DNA from: CANKBT01 sp038235705
Lineage (GTDB): Bacteria; Actinomycetota; Actinomycetes; Mycobacteriales; SCTD01
Assembly (NCBI GenBank): GCA_038235705.1
Contig: JBBSTR010000009.1
Span: forward strand, 1-48,872
DNA: 48,872 nucleotides
Direction of reading: 5' to 3'
Shown: positions 15,484 to 23,676 of the stretch, in pieces
Layout of the letters: each line of letters starts with the position of its first letter
Numbering within the stretch: the first letter of the stretch is position 1
Notes under the pieces: generated by a model
What the model saw: only the letters and a program-made list of their open reading frames with translations
Database searches by the model: none
What the model was told of the DNA's origin: nothing
Position numbers and translations under genes: made by a program

Positions 15484-15603
15484 CGATCCAGAGGATGCAC
15501 GATTGCGCAGATCATGGTTGCTGACGACGGCCACCCTACGGATTATGCATGATCGAGCACACAACCGTGGGAAGATCGACGAGGACCGCAGTCTGCATGA
15601 CCG
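15484..15603 (-). promoter_or_regulatory. hipBA promoter/operator region
   Basis: On the minus strand a TAGGGT -10-like box lies near 15533-15538. The nonamer GCATGATCG at 15547-15555 recurs as GCATGACCG at 15595-15603, and a partial match (GATCATG) occurs near 15510. Such spaced repeats could be HipB operators, but they do not match the known E. coli HipB site, so the assignment is tentative. An inverted repeat ACCGT-CGC-ACGGT (15600-15612) lies just beyond. Confidence 0.35.
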
Positions 15604-15657
15604 TCGCACGGTGACGGCTGCTGATGTCCCGGCCTGTGCACGGGTTACACCTGTCTG

Positions 15658-15795
15658 TCAGGTGCGGTCGAGGGCCTCACGGGGAGCGCTACGGCGCCCG
15701 GCAAGCCTGACGCCGAGGTAGACCGCGGCGACGACAAGCAGAAAAAGAGCCAGGATCGCGAGAAGCGCGAACAGGACCGAGGTCACGTCAAGCAT
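15658..15795 (-). CDS. 45-residue single-pass membrane protein downstream of K+/H+ antiporter
   Basis: A small ORF: ATG at 15795, stop at 15658-15660, with GGGGAG 5 nt before the start. The product begins 'MLDVTSVLFALLAILALF', continues as one hydrophobic helix to about residue 31, and ends with a basic tail 'RLAGRRSAPREALDRT'. It is encoded 116 bases downstream of the antiporter gene on the same strand. Size and layout recall small subunits such as KdpF, but there is no sequence match I can name. It could stabilise or regulate the antiporter. Coding is supported by the ribosome site and the clean membrane-protein composition. Confidence 0.6.
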   Translation of the reverse strand: MLDVTSVLFALLAILALFLLVVAAVYLGVRLAGRRSAPREALDRT

Positions 15796-15911
15796 CTGCA
15801 CTCCCCATCAGTCCGATTGCCCTGCACGGTCCTCGGCGGGCCCCGCGTGGTCAAGGGGACCCGCTCGATGTCACGAGACCGCCGTGTCGGCGTCGTCACG
15901 ACCAACGACCG

Positions 15912-17408
15912 TCAGCTCCCGTACCAGCGGGCCAGCTTTCCTCCGCTGGAGACGTCCCGCAGCCGCCGCTCGGTCGCCTCGCGCACCCCGCCGGCGGCCA
16001 CGACGAGCAGCTGGTCGCCCGGAAACAGCCGGGTGCTCGCCTCCGGGACGAGCGAGGCACCGGCTCGGACGATCAGCGTGATCTGCGCGCCGACCGGCAG
16101 GCGCAGCTCGCTGACGTACACCCCGGCCAGGTGCGAGCCGGGCGGCACCGACAGCTGCAGCAGGTCGGCGCCCATGTCCTCCAGCGGCGCCGCCTCCACC
16201 TCCAGGTCGTACGGGGTGGAGGTGTCGACGAGCTGCAGCCGTCGCCCCAGGAACGGCAGCGTCGGCGCCTGGACCAGCGTGTAGACGACGACGAGCACGA
16301 ACACGACGTCGAGCACCCTCGCGCCCCCCGGGACCCCCTGGGTCACCGGGACCGTCGCCACGACGATCGGTACGGCGCCCCGCAGCCCGGCCCAGGACAG
16401 GAACACCTGCTCGCGCCAGGACCAGCGTTGACCCGTCACCCGCATCGCCAGCGCGGAGACGGCGACGGCGAGCGGTCGGGCCAGGAACGTCGCGGCTGCG
16501 CCGACCACGAGCGCGTCGAGCAGCGCGCTGGTGAGCCGGTCCGGCGAGACGAGCAGCCCGAGCAGCACGAACAGCCCCGCCTCGGCGAGCAGCGCGACCG
16601 ACCCGGCGAAGCCGATCACGGCGCGCCGGTGCGGCAGCCGGGCGTTCCCGAGCACCAGCCCGGCCAGGTAGACGGCGAGAAAGCCACTGCCGTGGACGGC
16701 CGTCGCGGTGCTGTAGGCGAGCAGCGCCAGGCCCACCGTGGCGATCGGGTAGAGCCCCGCGGTCCCGAGCGCAGCCCGGGCGAGCAGCTGCGCCCCGAGC
16801 CACCCGACCACGACGCCGACCACCACCCCCAGGACCAGCTCCGACACGATCTCGAAGGCGATCAGCGCGAGGCTGTCGTGGCCCCAGGCGTCCGAGCTGG
16901 CGAGCACGACAAGGACGACGACAGGCGCGTCGTTGAGCCCGGACTCGACCTCGAGCGCGCTCTTGACCCGCTCGCTCAGCTGAAGTTTTCGTAGAACCGA
17001 GAAAACGGCTGCGGCGTCGGTCGAGGAGACGATGCTCCCGAGGATCACGGCGGTGCGAAGGTTGACGTCGAGCAGCAGCAGGGTCACCCCGGTCACCACC
17101 CCGACCGAGACAGCGACCCCGAGGGTCGCGAGCACGCCGGCGAACGGCAGCACCGGGCGCACGGCCGCCCACCGGGTGGTCAGCCCGCCCTCGGCCAGGA
17201 TCAAGGCCAGCGCCAGCAGGCCCAGGTCGGCGGTGAGGCCGTAGTCCTGGAAGTCGACGCCGATCCCGCCGCTGCCAACCACGAGCCCGAGCGCCAGGTA
17301 GAGCAGCAGCACCGGAAGGCCCGTACGGCTGGCGACCCGCACGGCCAGGACCGCGACCAGCAGGACGAGACAGCCCAGCAGCACCGACAGGTTGAGCTGG
17401 GCGTTCAC
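15912..17408 (-). CDS. potassium/proton antiporter, CPA1 type with C-terminal TrkA_C domain
   Basis: 498 residues with about 12 membrane segments (residues 5-390). The Na+/H+ exchanger core has 'GSIVSSTDAAAVFSVL' (about 143-158) and 'SALEVESGLNDAPVVVLVVL' nearby, which carry the ion-binding Asp residues, and 'WAGLRGAVPIVVAT' late in the domain. The cytosolic C-terminus (about 420-490) is TrkA_C-like ('DLLQLSVPPGSHLAGV'), as in NhaP2/CvrA proteins, where it senses a ligand. It should export K+ in exchange for H+. GTG start; a 10-codon leaderless ORF ends 6 bases upstream. Confidence 0.9.
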   Translation of the reverse strand: MNAQLNLSVLLGCLVLLVAVLAVRVASRTGLPVLLLYLALGLVVGSGGIGVDFQDYGLTADLGLLALALILAEGGLTTRWAAVRPVLPFAGVLATLGVAVSVGVVTGVTLLLLDVNLRTAVILGSIVSSTDAAAVFSVLRKLQLSERVKSALEVESGLNDAPVVVLVVLASSDAWGHDSLALIAFEIVSELVLGVVVGVVVGWLGAQLLARAALGTAGLYPIATVGLALLAYSTATAVHGSGFLAVYLAGLVLGNARLPHRRAVIGFAGSVALLAEAGLFVLLGLLVSPDRLTSALLDALVVGAAATFLARPLAVAVSALAMRVTGQRWSWREQVFLSWAGLRGAVPIVVATVPVTQGVPGGARVLDVVFVLVVVYTLVQAPTLPFLGRRLQLVDTSTPYDLEVEAAPLEDMGADLLQLSVPPGSHLAGVYVSELRLPVGAQITLIVRAGASLVPEASTRLFPGDQLLVVAAGGVREATERRLRDVSSGGKLARWYGS

Positions 17409-17414
17409 CTGCGC

Positions 17415-17447
17415 TCAGACCTGCGGGCCGAGCAGAGGTCCGTCCAT
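17415..17447 (-). CDS. 10-codon upstream ORF (leaderless) before the antiporter
   Basis: Minus-strand ATG at 17447 reads MDGPLLGPQV and stops at 17415-17417. Its ATG lies 6 nt after a TATCGT box, so it would be the first codon(s) of the mRNA; the antiporter GTG follows 6 nt after the stop. Ribosomes could translate the short peptide and reinitiate at the antiporter. This is an inference from spacing, not proven. Confidence 0.4.
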   Translation of the reverse strand: MDGPLLGPQV

Positions 17448-17453
17448 CCGTGC

Positions 17454-17459
17454 ACGATA
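17454..17459 (-). promoter_or_regulatory. -10 box (TATCGT) for antiporter transcript
   Basis: TATCGT on the minus strand, 6 nt before the upstream ORF ATG and 45 nt before the antiporter start. Confidence 0.45.
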
Positions 17460-17503
17460 GCGGCGATCAGGCCAGGTAGGAGCCGCCGTCGCGCCGGCCT
17501 CGG

Positions 17504-18907
17504 TCAGACGGCCGGGGTCACCCGGTAGATCGTCCCGGACGCGTCGTCAGAGACGTAGAGGACGCCGTCCGGGCCCATCAGCGCGGCCACCGGCCGCCCC
17601 CAGCGGGCGCCGTCCGCGCTCTGCCAGCCGCTCAGCAGCACCTGCTGCCCGCTCATCGTGCCGCCCGCGTAGCCGAAGAAGGACACGTTCGGCGCGCGCG
17701 GAGGCTTCCGGTTCCACGACCCGTGAACGCCCACCAGCGCCCCCGTCCCGTAGCCGGGCACGTCCGCGAACGACAGCCCGAGCGGCGCGGAGTGTGCCGG
17801 CAGACCCTGCTCGATGCGGGGCAGCGCCGAGCAGTCCAACCGCCCCCCGTCCGGGTTCTGCTGGGCGTCCCGGACGAAGGGCGGGCGGGCGTAGGACAGC
17901 GCGCTGCCCTTGACCCCGGGGTCGACGTCCGGGTCGGGGTTGCAGTAGGGCCACCCCAGGTCGCGGCCGGCGGTCAGCCGCGCGAAGGGCTCCATCGGGT
18001 GGTCGTCGACGTAGTCCGGGATCACCGTGCCGACGTCGTCCCGGCCCGCGCCGTCGGCGGTGGCGTCGTAGGCACGGCGGAAGGGGTAAGCGATGTTGTC
18101 GCGGTTGTTGACCGCCGCCCACACCTGACCGTCCGGGGCGACGGCGAGCGCCGTGCCGTTGCGCACGCCGCGGGCAAACACCTCGGCGTCGCGGGCCTCG
18201 AGCCCAAGGGTGCCCGCCGGCACCCGGAGCACCACGGCCCGCTCCGGGGAGGCGTCTCGGTCCTGCGCCGACGTGTTGCCGGTGCTCCCCACCGAGACGT
18301 AGAGCGCGCCGTCAGCCCCTACCGCCACGGACTTGAGGGCGTGGGCGTACGCGCCCCGCAGCTCCGGGGTGCTCCCGTCCGGCAGCCCGTCCACGACGGT
18401 GGCGCGTCCGGTCGCCCGACCGCCCGTGTAGTTGTAGGCGTCCACCCGGTTCGACTCGGCGACAAACAGGGTCGCGCCGGCGAACGCCAGCCCGTGCGGC
18501 TGACGCAGCCCCTCGAGCAGCACCTCGGAGCTGGTCACGCCGTCCGCGCCCCGGGTCAGTGCGACCACCCGGCCGGCCCCGGGCTGCGACACGAGCAGTC
18601 GGCCGTCCGGACCGAACGCCAGCTGCCGTGCCCCCTGGACGCGGGCGTAGACCGAGACGTGCCAGCCCGCGGGGGCCATCAGGCGGCGCGGCACGTCGAA
18701 GGGGGCAGCGGCAAGGCGGTCGGGCACCGCCACCGTCGTCGGCTTTAGGACCGTGACGGGTGCCGCGGCCAAGGGGGAGGCCCCTGCCTGGGAGGGCGCG
18801 CCGGCCGGGGCGAGCCGTGCGGGCTCCCCGGCCGGGCCGGGGCCTGCGGCGCACGCGGTCAGCGTGACCGAGGCCAGACAGGCAGCGAGCAGGCTCATAC
18901 GGCGCAT
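17504..18907 (-). CDS. PQQ-dependent sugar dehydrogenase-like lipoprotein
   Basis: 467 residues. The signal peptide ends in a lipobox 'SVTLTAC' (Cys19), so the protein is anchored at the outer membrane face. A Pro/Ala linker is followed by a six-bladed beta-propeller of the glucose/sorbosone dehydrogenase type: 'ARQLAFGPDGRLLVSQPGAG', 'EVLLEGLRQPHGLAFAGATL', 'HPMEPFARLTAGRDLGWPYC' and 'VGVHGSWNRKPPRAP'. These blades hold PQQ and Ca2+ in related enzymes that oxidise sugars. The true substrate is unknown and PQQ use is by family only. It stands alone between the antiporter and prfC, same strand. Confidence 0.85.
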   Translation of the reverse strand: MRRMSLLAACLASVTLTACAAGPGPAGEPARLAPAGAPSQAGASPLAAAPVTVLKPTTVAVPDRLAAAPFDVPRRLMAPAGWHVSVYARVQGARQLAFGPDGRLLVSQPGAGRVVALTRGADGVTSSEVLLEGLRQPHGLAFAGATLFVAESNRVDAYNYTGGRATGRATVVDGLPDGSTPELRGAYAHALKSVAVGADGALYVSVGSTGNTSAQDRDASPERAVVLRVPAGTLGLEARDAEVFARGVRNGTALAVAPDGQVWAAVNNRDNIAYPFRRAYDATADGAGRDDVGTVIPDYVDDHPMEPFARLTAGRDLGWPYCNPDPDVDPGVKGSALSYARPPFVRDAQQNPDGGRLDCSALPRIEQGLPAHSAPLGLSFADVPGYGTGALVGVHGSWNRKPPRAPNVSFFGYAGGTMSGQQVLLSGWQSADGARWGRPVAALMGPDGVLYVSDDASGTIYRVTPAV

Positions 18908-18946
18908 GAGAGAAGTTTCGCACCCGCGGGCGACGTCGGCGACCGG

Positions 18947-20545
18947 TCAGGACGTGGCGGCGACCAGGGGGACCAGGAACGCGTCGGGGAGGTCACGCTC
19001 GACCCGGGACAGCCGCCACTTGTCGGCGAACAGCGCCAGCAGCTCGCCGTCGCCCCGCTCGAACACCTCGACCCCGCTCTGGCCGACCAGCATCTTCGCC
19101 GTCTCACGGTCGGTCAGTCGCGCCAGCGAGTAGGGCAGCGGGTCCAGCCGTACGGGGGCGTTGAACTCCCCGTTCATCCGGTGCTGCGCCACCTCGAACT
19201 GCATCGGCCCGACCGCGGCGAGCACGGGCGCCTGGTCACCGCGGGCGTCGCTGCGCAGCACCTGCACGGTGCCCTCCTGCTCCAGCTGCTCGATCCCCCG
19301 CCGGAACTGCTTGTAGCGCCCCGAGTCCACGGCCCGGCACACCACGAAGTGCTCCGGCGCGAAGCTGGGGATCTCCGGGAACGTCACCGGCTCGTCGACG
19401 TAGAGCGAGTCGCCCACCCGCAGCGCGGTCGCGTTGACCAGCCCGACCACGTCGCCGGGGTAGGCGACGTCGACGGTCTCGCGGTCACGCCCGAAAACCT
19501 GCTGCGCGTACTTGGTCGCGAACGGCTTCCCGGTCGCGGAGTGCGTGACGACGGTGCCGCGCTCGAAGACGCCCGAGCACACCCGGACGTAGGCGAGCCG
19601 GTCCCGGTGGTTGCTGTCCATCCCGGCCTGGATCTTGAACACGAAGGCGCTGAACGGGTCGTCGAGCGGCCGCGGCTCGCCCTTCACGTCGGTCCGCGGC
19701 CCGGCGGGAGGCGCGAGCGAGACGAGCACGTCCAGCAGCTGGTGCACCCCGAAGTTGAGCACCGCCGAGCCGAACAGCACCGGCGTCGAGACCCCGGCGA
19801 GAAAGCTCTCCTCGTCGTGGTCCTGACCGGTCGCGGTGAGCAGGTCGCTCTCCTCGACCGCGGTCCGCCACGCGTCGCCCTCCCGGGCTTCCGCGGCCTC
19901 GGGCGTCATCCGCTCCTCGGGGGCGACGGTGGCGCCGCCGGCCGTACGGGTGAAGCGCAGGAAGTCGCCGCTGCTGCGCTCCAGCACGCCGCGGAAGTCA
20001 CCGGCGATCCCGACCGGCCAGGTGAGTGGGGTGGGCTCGAGCCCGGTGCGGTCGCGGATCTCGTCCATCAGCTGCAGCGGTTCGAGACCGGGACGGTCCC
20101 ACTTGTTGACGACGGTGAGGACCGGGATCCCGCGGTGGCGGCAGACGTCGAACAGCTTCATCGTCTGCGGCTCGAGACCCTTGGCCGCGTCGAGCAGCAT
20201 CACGGCGCTGTCGACCGCGGCGAGCACCCGGTAGGTGTCCTCGGAGAAGTCGGCATGGCCCGGGGTGTCGACGAGGTTGATGACCGTGTTCTCGTAGCCG
20301 AACTGCAGCGCCGCCGAGCTGATCGAGATGCCTCGGGCCTTCTCCATGTCCATCCAGTCGGACACGGTGGCCTTGCGCCCGGCCTTGCCGTGGACGGCGC
20401 CGGCCTGCTGGATGACGCGGGCGTGCAACGCGAGCGCCTCCGTAAGCGTCGACTTGCCCGCGTCAGGGTGGCTGATGACCGCGAACGTGCGGCGTCGCGC
20501 CGCCTCGACGGCGGGCCGCCCGTGGGTGCTCGTCGCCGTGGTCAT
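18947..20545 (-). CDS. prfC: peptide chain release factor 3
   Basis: 532 residues, normal for RF3, a translational GTPase that recycles RF1/RF2 from the ribosome. G1 is 'ISHPDAGKSTLTEAL' (about 25-39), the switch region 'EKARGISISSAALQF', G3 'VDTPGHADFSEDTY' and G4 'VNKWDRPG'. The later domains carry 'FKIQAGMDSNHRDRLAYVRV' and 'GVVGLVN'-like beta-barrel segments. The ATG lies 6 nt after a TAGCCT box with no ribosome site, so it is probably leaderless. Confidence 0.97.
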   Translation of the reverse strand: MTTATSTHGRPAVEAARRRTFAVISHPDAGKSTLTEALALHARVIQQAGAVHGKAGRKATVSDWMDMEKARGISISSAALQFGYENTVINLVDTPGHADFSEDTYRVLAAVDSAVMLLDAAKGLEPQTMKLFDVCRHRGIPVLTVVNKWDRPGLEPLQLMDEIRDRTGLEPTPLTWPVGIAGDFRGVLERSSGDFLRFTRTAGGATVAPEERMTPEAAEAREGDAWRTAVEESDLLTATGQDHDEESFLAGVSTPVLFGSAVLNFGVHQLLDVLVSLAPPAGPRTDVKGEPRPLDDPFSAFVFKIQAGMDSNHRDRLAYVRVCSGVFERGTVVTHSATGKPFATKYAQQVFGRDRETVDVAYPGDVVGLVNATALRVGDSLYVDEPVTFPEIPSFAPEHFVVCRAVDSGRYKQFRRGIEQLEQEGTVQVLRSDARGDQAPVLAAVGPMQFEVAQHRMNGEFNAPVRLDPLPYSLARLTDRETAKMLVGQSGVEVFERGDGELLALFADKWRLSRVERDLPDAFLVPLVAATS

Positions 20546-20551
20546 CCGGTC

Positions 20552-20557
20552 AGGCTA
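20552..20557 (-). promoter_or_regulatory. -10 box (TAGCCT) of leaderless prfC
   Basis: Minus-strand TAGCCT followed by 6 nt and the prfC ATG. Confidence 0.55.
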
Positions 20558-20583
20558 TCGCCGTCGCAGGAGTCGTTCCGGTG

Positions 20584-21318
20584 TCAGCGGGTCGGCGGAC
20601 CCGGCGTCACCGGCTCCACCGTCAGCAACGACACCGAGGTCTTGGAACAGGCGACCTGGCCACCGCCCGTGAAGGCGACGAAGGCCGAGGCGGTCTGGTC
20701 CGGCGGGTACACCCGCAGCCCGCGCGCGGGCTCGGGGCCGCAGTCGGCGTCGCTGTAAACGCCCTGCTGGGTGATTCGCAACGTCGCGTGCGCCTGGCCG
20801 CCGGGCTTCAGCACGACCCGGCCGATCGGCTCCTCGGACCCGCGGTCGGCCGCAGCACCGACCTGGTGGCCGTCCGCCCCGCCGACGAAGGAGACGCCGG
20901 GGTGACCGCTCAGCGTGCAGGCGGCGGCGCCCTTGTTGACGAACCGCACCGCCGTGTAGACCGAGCCGGCTGCGCCGCCGCTGCCGCCGCCCTCGGTGAT
21001 CGTCAGGTCCTGGGTGCGACAGGGCTGCGGCCCGGAGGCCGTCGGGGCCTGGCTCTTCCCGCCCTGGGCCGTCGCACCAGGGGCGGGGCTCGCCGGGGCG
21101 GACGTCGGGGCCGAGGCGCCTGGCGACACCGAGGACGAAGCCGTCGGCGTGCTGGTCGGGGCGGCGCCCGTGGGGGGAGCACCGGTCGGCGGGGCAGCAG
21201 GAACAGTGCTGGTCGCCACCGGTGGGCTCGTCTCAGGCCCCGAGGACGAGCACGACGACAGTGCGGCCAGGACGGCCAGGGCAGGGACCAACGCGGTCCT
21301 CGTACGGGGAAGGGTCAT
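20584..21318 (-). CDS. DUF4232 lipoprotein
   Basis: 244 residues. N-terminal signal with lipobox 'AALSSC' (Cys23), a Pro/Thr/Ser/Ala-rich spacer to about residue 95, and a C-terminal DUF4232 domain starting at 'CRTQDLTITEGG', with 'VRFVNKGAAACTLSGHPGVS' in its middle; its paired Cys residues can form disulfides. The domain is an Ig-like fold common in secreted actinobacterial proteins; function unknown. ATG with AAGGAG 5 nt upstream. It lies 38 bases upstream of prfC's divergent-side start but on the same strand, with its own leader. Confidence 0.85.
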   Translation of the reverse strand: MTLPRTRTALVPALAVLAALSSCSSSGPETSPPVATSTVPAAPPTGAPPTGAAPTSTPTASSSVSPGASAPTSAPASPAPGATAQGGKSQAPTASGPQPCRTQDLTITEGGGSGGAAGSVYTAVRFVNKGAAACTLSGHPGVSFVGGADGHQVGAAADRGSEEPIGRVVLKPGGQAHATLRITQQGVYSDADCGPEPARGLRVYPPDQTASAFVAFTGGGQVACSKTSVSLLTVEPVTPGPPTR

Positions 21319-21389
21319 GTCGGCTCCTTGATCGACTAGCGGGGAGACGTCCCCGGAGGCGCGGACGTTGACCGCTGTGCGCAGAGTCT

Positions 21390-21695
21390 CTACAGGCGTG
21401 ACGGCTGCTGCAGGCGCGTCTCGAGCTCGGCTACGCCGCCGCGCGCGTAGGCGTGCATCCGACGACGGTCACGCACCTGACGCAGGCCAGGCAGCCGGAA
21501 AAGCTGCGTCAGCAGCGGCGTGAGCACCAGCCGCAGGGTCGCGACGACGACCGCGGCGAAGGCCAGGAGCATCACGAGCACCACGTACGCGACCATCCCC
21601 AGGCCGAGCACCACCCAGGTGAGCGGCAGCAGCACCGTGCCGAGCCGACCGGGACGACGACGGGCCAGGTGGTGCAGCCTCTGCGCACGGGTCAC
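21390..21695 (-). CDS. small membrane protein, unknown
   Basis: 101 residues from GTG 21695 (GTG 21710 possible). A basic N-terminus ('RLHHLARRRPGRLG') leads to two hydrophobic segments ('VLLPLTWVVLGLGMVAYVVL' and 'FAAVVVATLRLVLTPLL'), then a basic tail. A longer frame to 22010 is open but overlaps the well-supported DoxX gene and has poor composition. Function unknown. It is divergent from the DoxX gene. Confidence 0.6.
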   Translation of the reverse strand: MTRAQRLHHLARRRPGRLGTVLLPLTWVVLGLGMVAYVVLVMLLAFAAVVVATLRLVLTPLLTQLFRLPGLRQVRDRRRMHAYARGGVAELETRLQQPSRL

Positions 21696-21752
21696 CAACC
21701 CAGTCTGCACCGTCGCCGTAGCGTGGGGACCCCCCGCCCGAGAGGTCCTCCC

Positions 21753-22103
21753 GTGTTCGTCGTCCTGGTCGTGCTGTCCGTGCTGCTCGCCGCCGCTGTC
21801 GCTGTGGCCGGGGGTGCGAAGCTCGCGGCCGTCCCTCAGATGAAGCATTCCGCGACGCACCTCGGCTTCTCCCTGCAGGCCTACCAGAGGATCGGCGGCC
21901 TCGAGTTGCTCGCTGCCCTGGGCCTGCTGGTGGGTCTCGCCGTCGAGACCGTCGGTGTGCTCGCGGCGCTCGGGGTGTTCCTGCTCATGTTCGGCGCCCT
22001 CGCGTTTCATGCGCGGGCCAAGGACGAGCCTCCCGTCTACGCGCCGGCGGCCGTGGTCGGGACCCTCGCACTTGTCGTGCTCGTCCTGCGGATCGCGGTA
22101 TGA
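21753..22103 (+). CDS. DoxX-family membrane protein
   Basis: 116 residues with four membrane helices. 'AVAGGAKLAAVPQMKHSATH' near residue 16 followed by 'YQRIGGLELLAALGLL' is the DoxX pattern. DoxX proteins are small quinone-linked or redox-related membrane proteins of unclear role. GTG start with GAGAGG 10 nt upstream. Its stop overlaps the ATG of the GNAT gene (ATGA). Confidence 0.82.
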   Translation: MFVVLVVLSVLLAAAVAVAGGAKLAAVPQMKHSATHLGFSLQAYQRIGGLELLAALGLLVGLAVETVGVLAALGVFLLMFGALAFHARAKDEPPVYAPAAVVGTLALVVLVLRIAV

Positions 22104-22390
22104 GCGCGACGCCGGTCGTCACGGACGACCCGACGCAGCAGGCCTACGTCGCGACGGTCGACGGCACCACGGCCGGGATCGCCGAGTATCGCCGTGCCCC
22201 CGGGTCCGTGACCTTCACGCACACCCAGGTCGAGGACGCGTACGAGGGGACGGGCATCGGCGGCGCGCTCGTCCGTGCCGCTCTGGACGACGCCCGGGAG
22301 CGCGGCGAGACGGTCGTGCCGCAGTGCTCGTTCGTCGCCGGCTGGATCGACCGGCACGAGGACTACCGCGACCTGCTCCAGGCGGAGTAG
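22100..22390 (+). CDS. GNAT-like N-acetyltransferase, YidJ/NATD1 type
   Basis: 96 residues, the short GNAT form. Substrate strand 'VTFTHTQVEDAYEGTGIGG' leads into the acetyl-CoA loop (G-T-G-I-G-G), then helix 'LVRAALDDARERGETVVP' and the end motif 'CSFVAGWIDRHEDYRDLL', which is diagnostic of the NATD1/YjdJ group. The natural substrate is unknown. It is coupled to the DoxX gene by a 4-base overlap and its 3' end overlaps the convergent flavoprotein gene by 28 bases. Confidence 0.9.
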   Translation: MSATPVVTDDPTQQAYVATVDGTTAGIAEYRRAPGSVTFTHTQVEDAYEGTGIGGALVRAALDDARERGETVVPQCSFVAGWIDRHEDYRDLLQAE

Positions 22391-23550
22391 GAGCGCAAGG
22401 ACCCCGACCCCGGCCGGCGCAACCAGGGCCACGGGTGCAGCGCCGCCAGGTCCATCTTTACGCTGCGACGCTTGAACCCTGGGACAAAGGTCCAGGTGAC
22501 AGCCAGGCTGCGGCCGGCCAGCTCGGTGACCGGATCCCCGAGGCGCACCTCGCAGTCCAGCTCGGCAAGCGTCTCGGCGATGAAGACGAGCCGTTTGCCG
22601 GACAGCCGGAGCCTGGCGAGCAGCGGCTCGTCGAAGATGAAGACGCACGGCAGGTCCGGGTGCGCCAGCAGCGCCGGGTCGTCGGCCCCCAGCGACTCCC
22701 CGGTGAGCCACACCGCCTCCGGCTCACCGGTCTGCAGCACCTCGGCGGGGCCGGCGTCGGTGGGGCCACCGCCGAGCCCGGCCGGGGGCTCGACCGAGGG
22801 ACCGGGCTCGGCGTCCGGCCAGTCCTGCACCGGGCACGCGTCCTTCAGCGCGCAGCCGCGACACAGCGCAGGCGCGCGCTTCTCGACCTGCCAGCGGCTG
22901 AACCCGTACGGCTTGCCCGAGCCAGCGCCCGTCGTCCACTGCCAGCCGAGCCGGTTGGCAGCCCGGGAGCCGTCGAGCAGATGGACGTAGAAGCGGTCCT
23001 CCCCCTCGCGCCAGTCCCGGCCGCCGCGCACGGTCCACTGCGACGCCAACCACATCCGGGTCTGGTTGACGAGCCAGCCGTCGGTCAGCAGGTCGTCGAC
23101 GCAGGTGTCCATGCACGCCATCTCGCGGTCCCACGGATCGTCGTGCGAGCTGATTCGCGGCTCGGTGCGCAGCGACCGGCCGAGCTCCTTGCCGAGCCGC
23201 GCGTACAGGTGCCGGGCGTACTCCTGCCACAGCAGCTCGTCGCGGTACTTCTTCGCGTCCGGGGCCGGCGCGGCGCCCGCGGCCTGCCACAGCTGCGGCA
23301 GGGTCAGCAGCCCGTGCCGGAGGTAGGGCGACATCTGCGAGGCGCCGCGAGCGCTCTCAGGCAGGACCTGGTTCCGGCTGCGCGCGTAGCCGGTCAGGTC
23401 CATCGAGGCCAGCGCCGCGTCGGCCGCCGCCTGCCCTCCCCGGAACCGCGGCGAGGAGTGCGGGAGGTCACGGCTGAGGTGGCCGAGGTGCTCGGTGACC
23501 CAGGCGGTCGCCGACTCAGGACCGGTGGGCGGGGAGGGCAGCAGGCTCAC
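22363..23550 (-). CDS. photolyase/cryptochrome-like flavoprotein with apparently permuted domains
   Basis: 395 residues. Residues 1-240 match the FAD-binding helical domain of the photolyase family: 'GGQAAADAALASM', 'SQMSPYLRHGLLTLPQLW', 'LLWQEYARHLYARLG', 'WLVNQTRMWLASQW' and 'RLGWQWTTGAG'. Cys residues at 146, 150, 230, 233 and 239 ('ALCRGCALKDACP') recall the Fe-S-type photolyases. Residues 278-375 then look like the N-terminal alpha/beta domain: 'DDPALLAHPDLPCVFIFDE', 'LVFIAETLAELDCEVRLGDP'. In normal photolyases this part comes first. The fusion point is a Gly/Pro-rich linker (about 246-275). Light-driven repair or sensing is possible but unproven. GTG start after GGGCGG. Confidence 0.75.
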   Translation of the reverse strand: MSLLPSPPTGPESATAWVTEHLGHLSRDLPHSSPRFRGGQAAADAALASMDLTGYARSRNQVLPESARGASQMSPYLRHGLLTLPQLWQAAGAAPAPDAKKYRDELLWQEYARHLYARLGKELGRSLRTEPRISSHDDPWDREMACMDTCVDDLLTDGWLVNQTRMWLASQWTVRGGRDWREGEDRFYVHLLDGSRAANRLGWQWTTGAGSGKPYGFSRWQVEKRAPALCRGCALKDACPVQDWPDAEPGPSVEPPAGLGGGPTDAGPAEVLQTGEPEAVWLTGESLGADDPALLAHPDLPCVFIFDEPLLARLRLSGKRLVFIAETLAELDCEVRLGDPVTELAGRSLAVTWTFVPGFKRRSVKMDLAALHPWPWLRRPGSGSLRSYSAWSRSR

Positions 23551-23676
23551 CCGCCCATCCTGGGGCCGGTGTCCCCCGCGCGCCTCGTGACGAGCTCCCG
23601 AGCCGCCAACGCGGTTCGTGATCGCCGACTGCGGGGACCGTTCCTACGTCAACCACTCTGACCGAAGGAGCACAGC

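Noticed and set aside
17723..18748. Plus-strand 341-codon frame over the PQQ dehydrogenase gene
   Set aside because: Antisense shadow typical of GC-rich DNA; the minus-strand gene has a lipobox and clear beta-propeller motifs.
21390..22010. 206-codon frame overlapping the DoxX gene
   Set aside because: The upstream two thirds are antisense to the well-supported DoxX gene; only the GTG 21695 form has a sensible membrane-protein composition.
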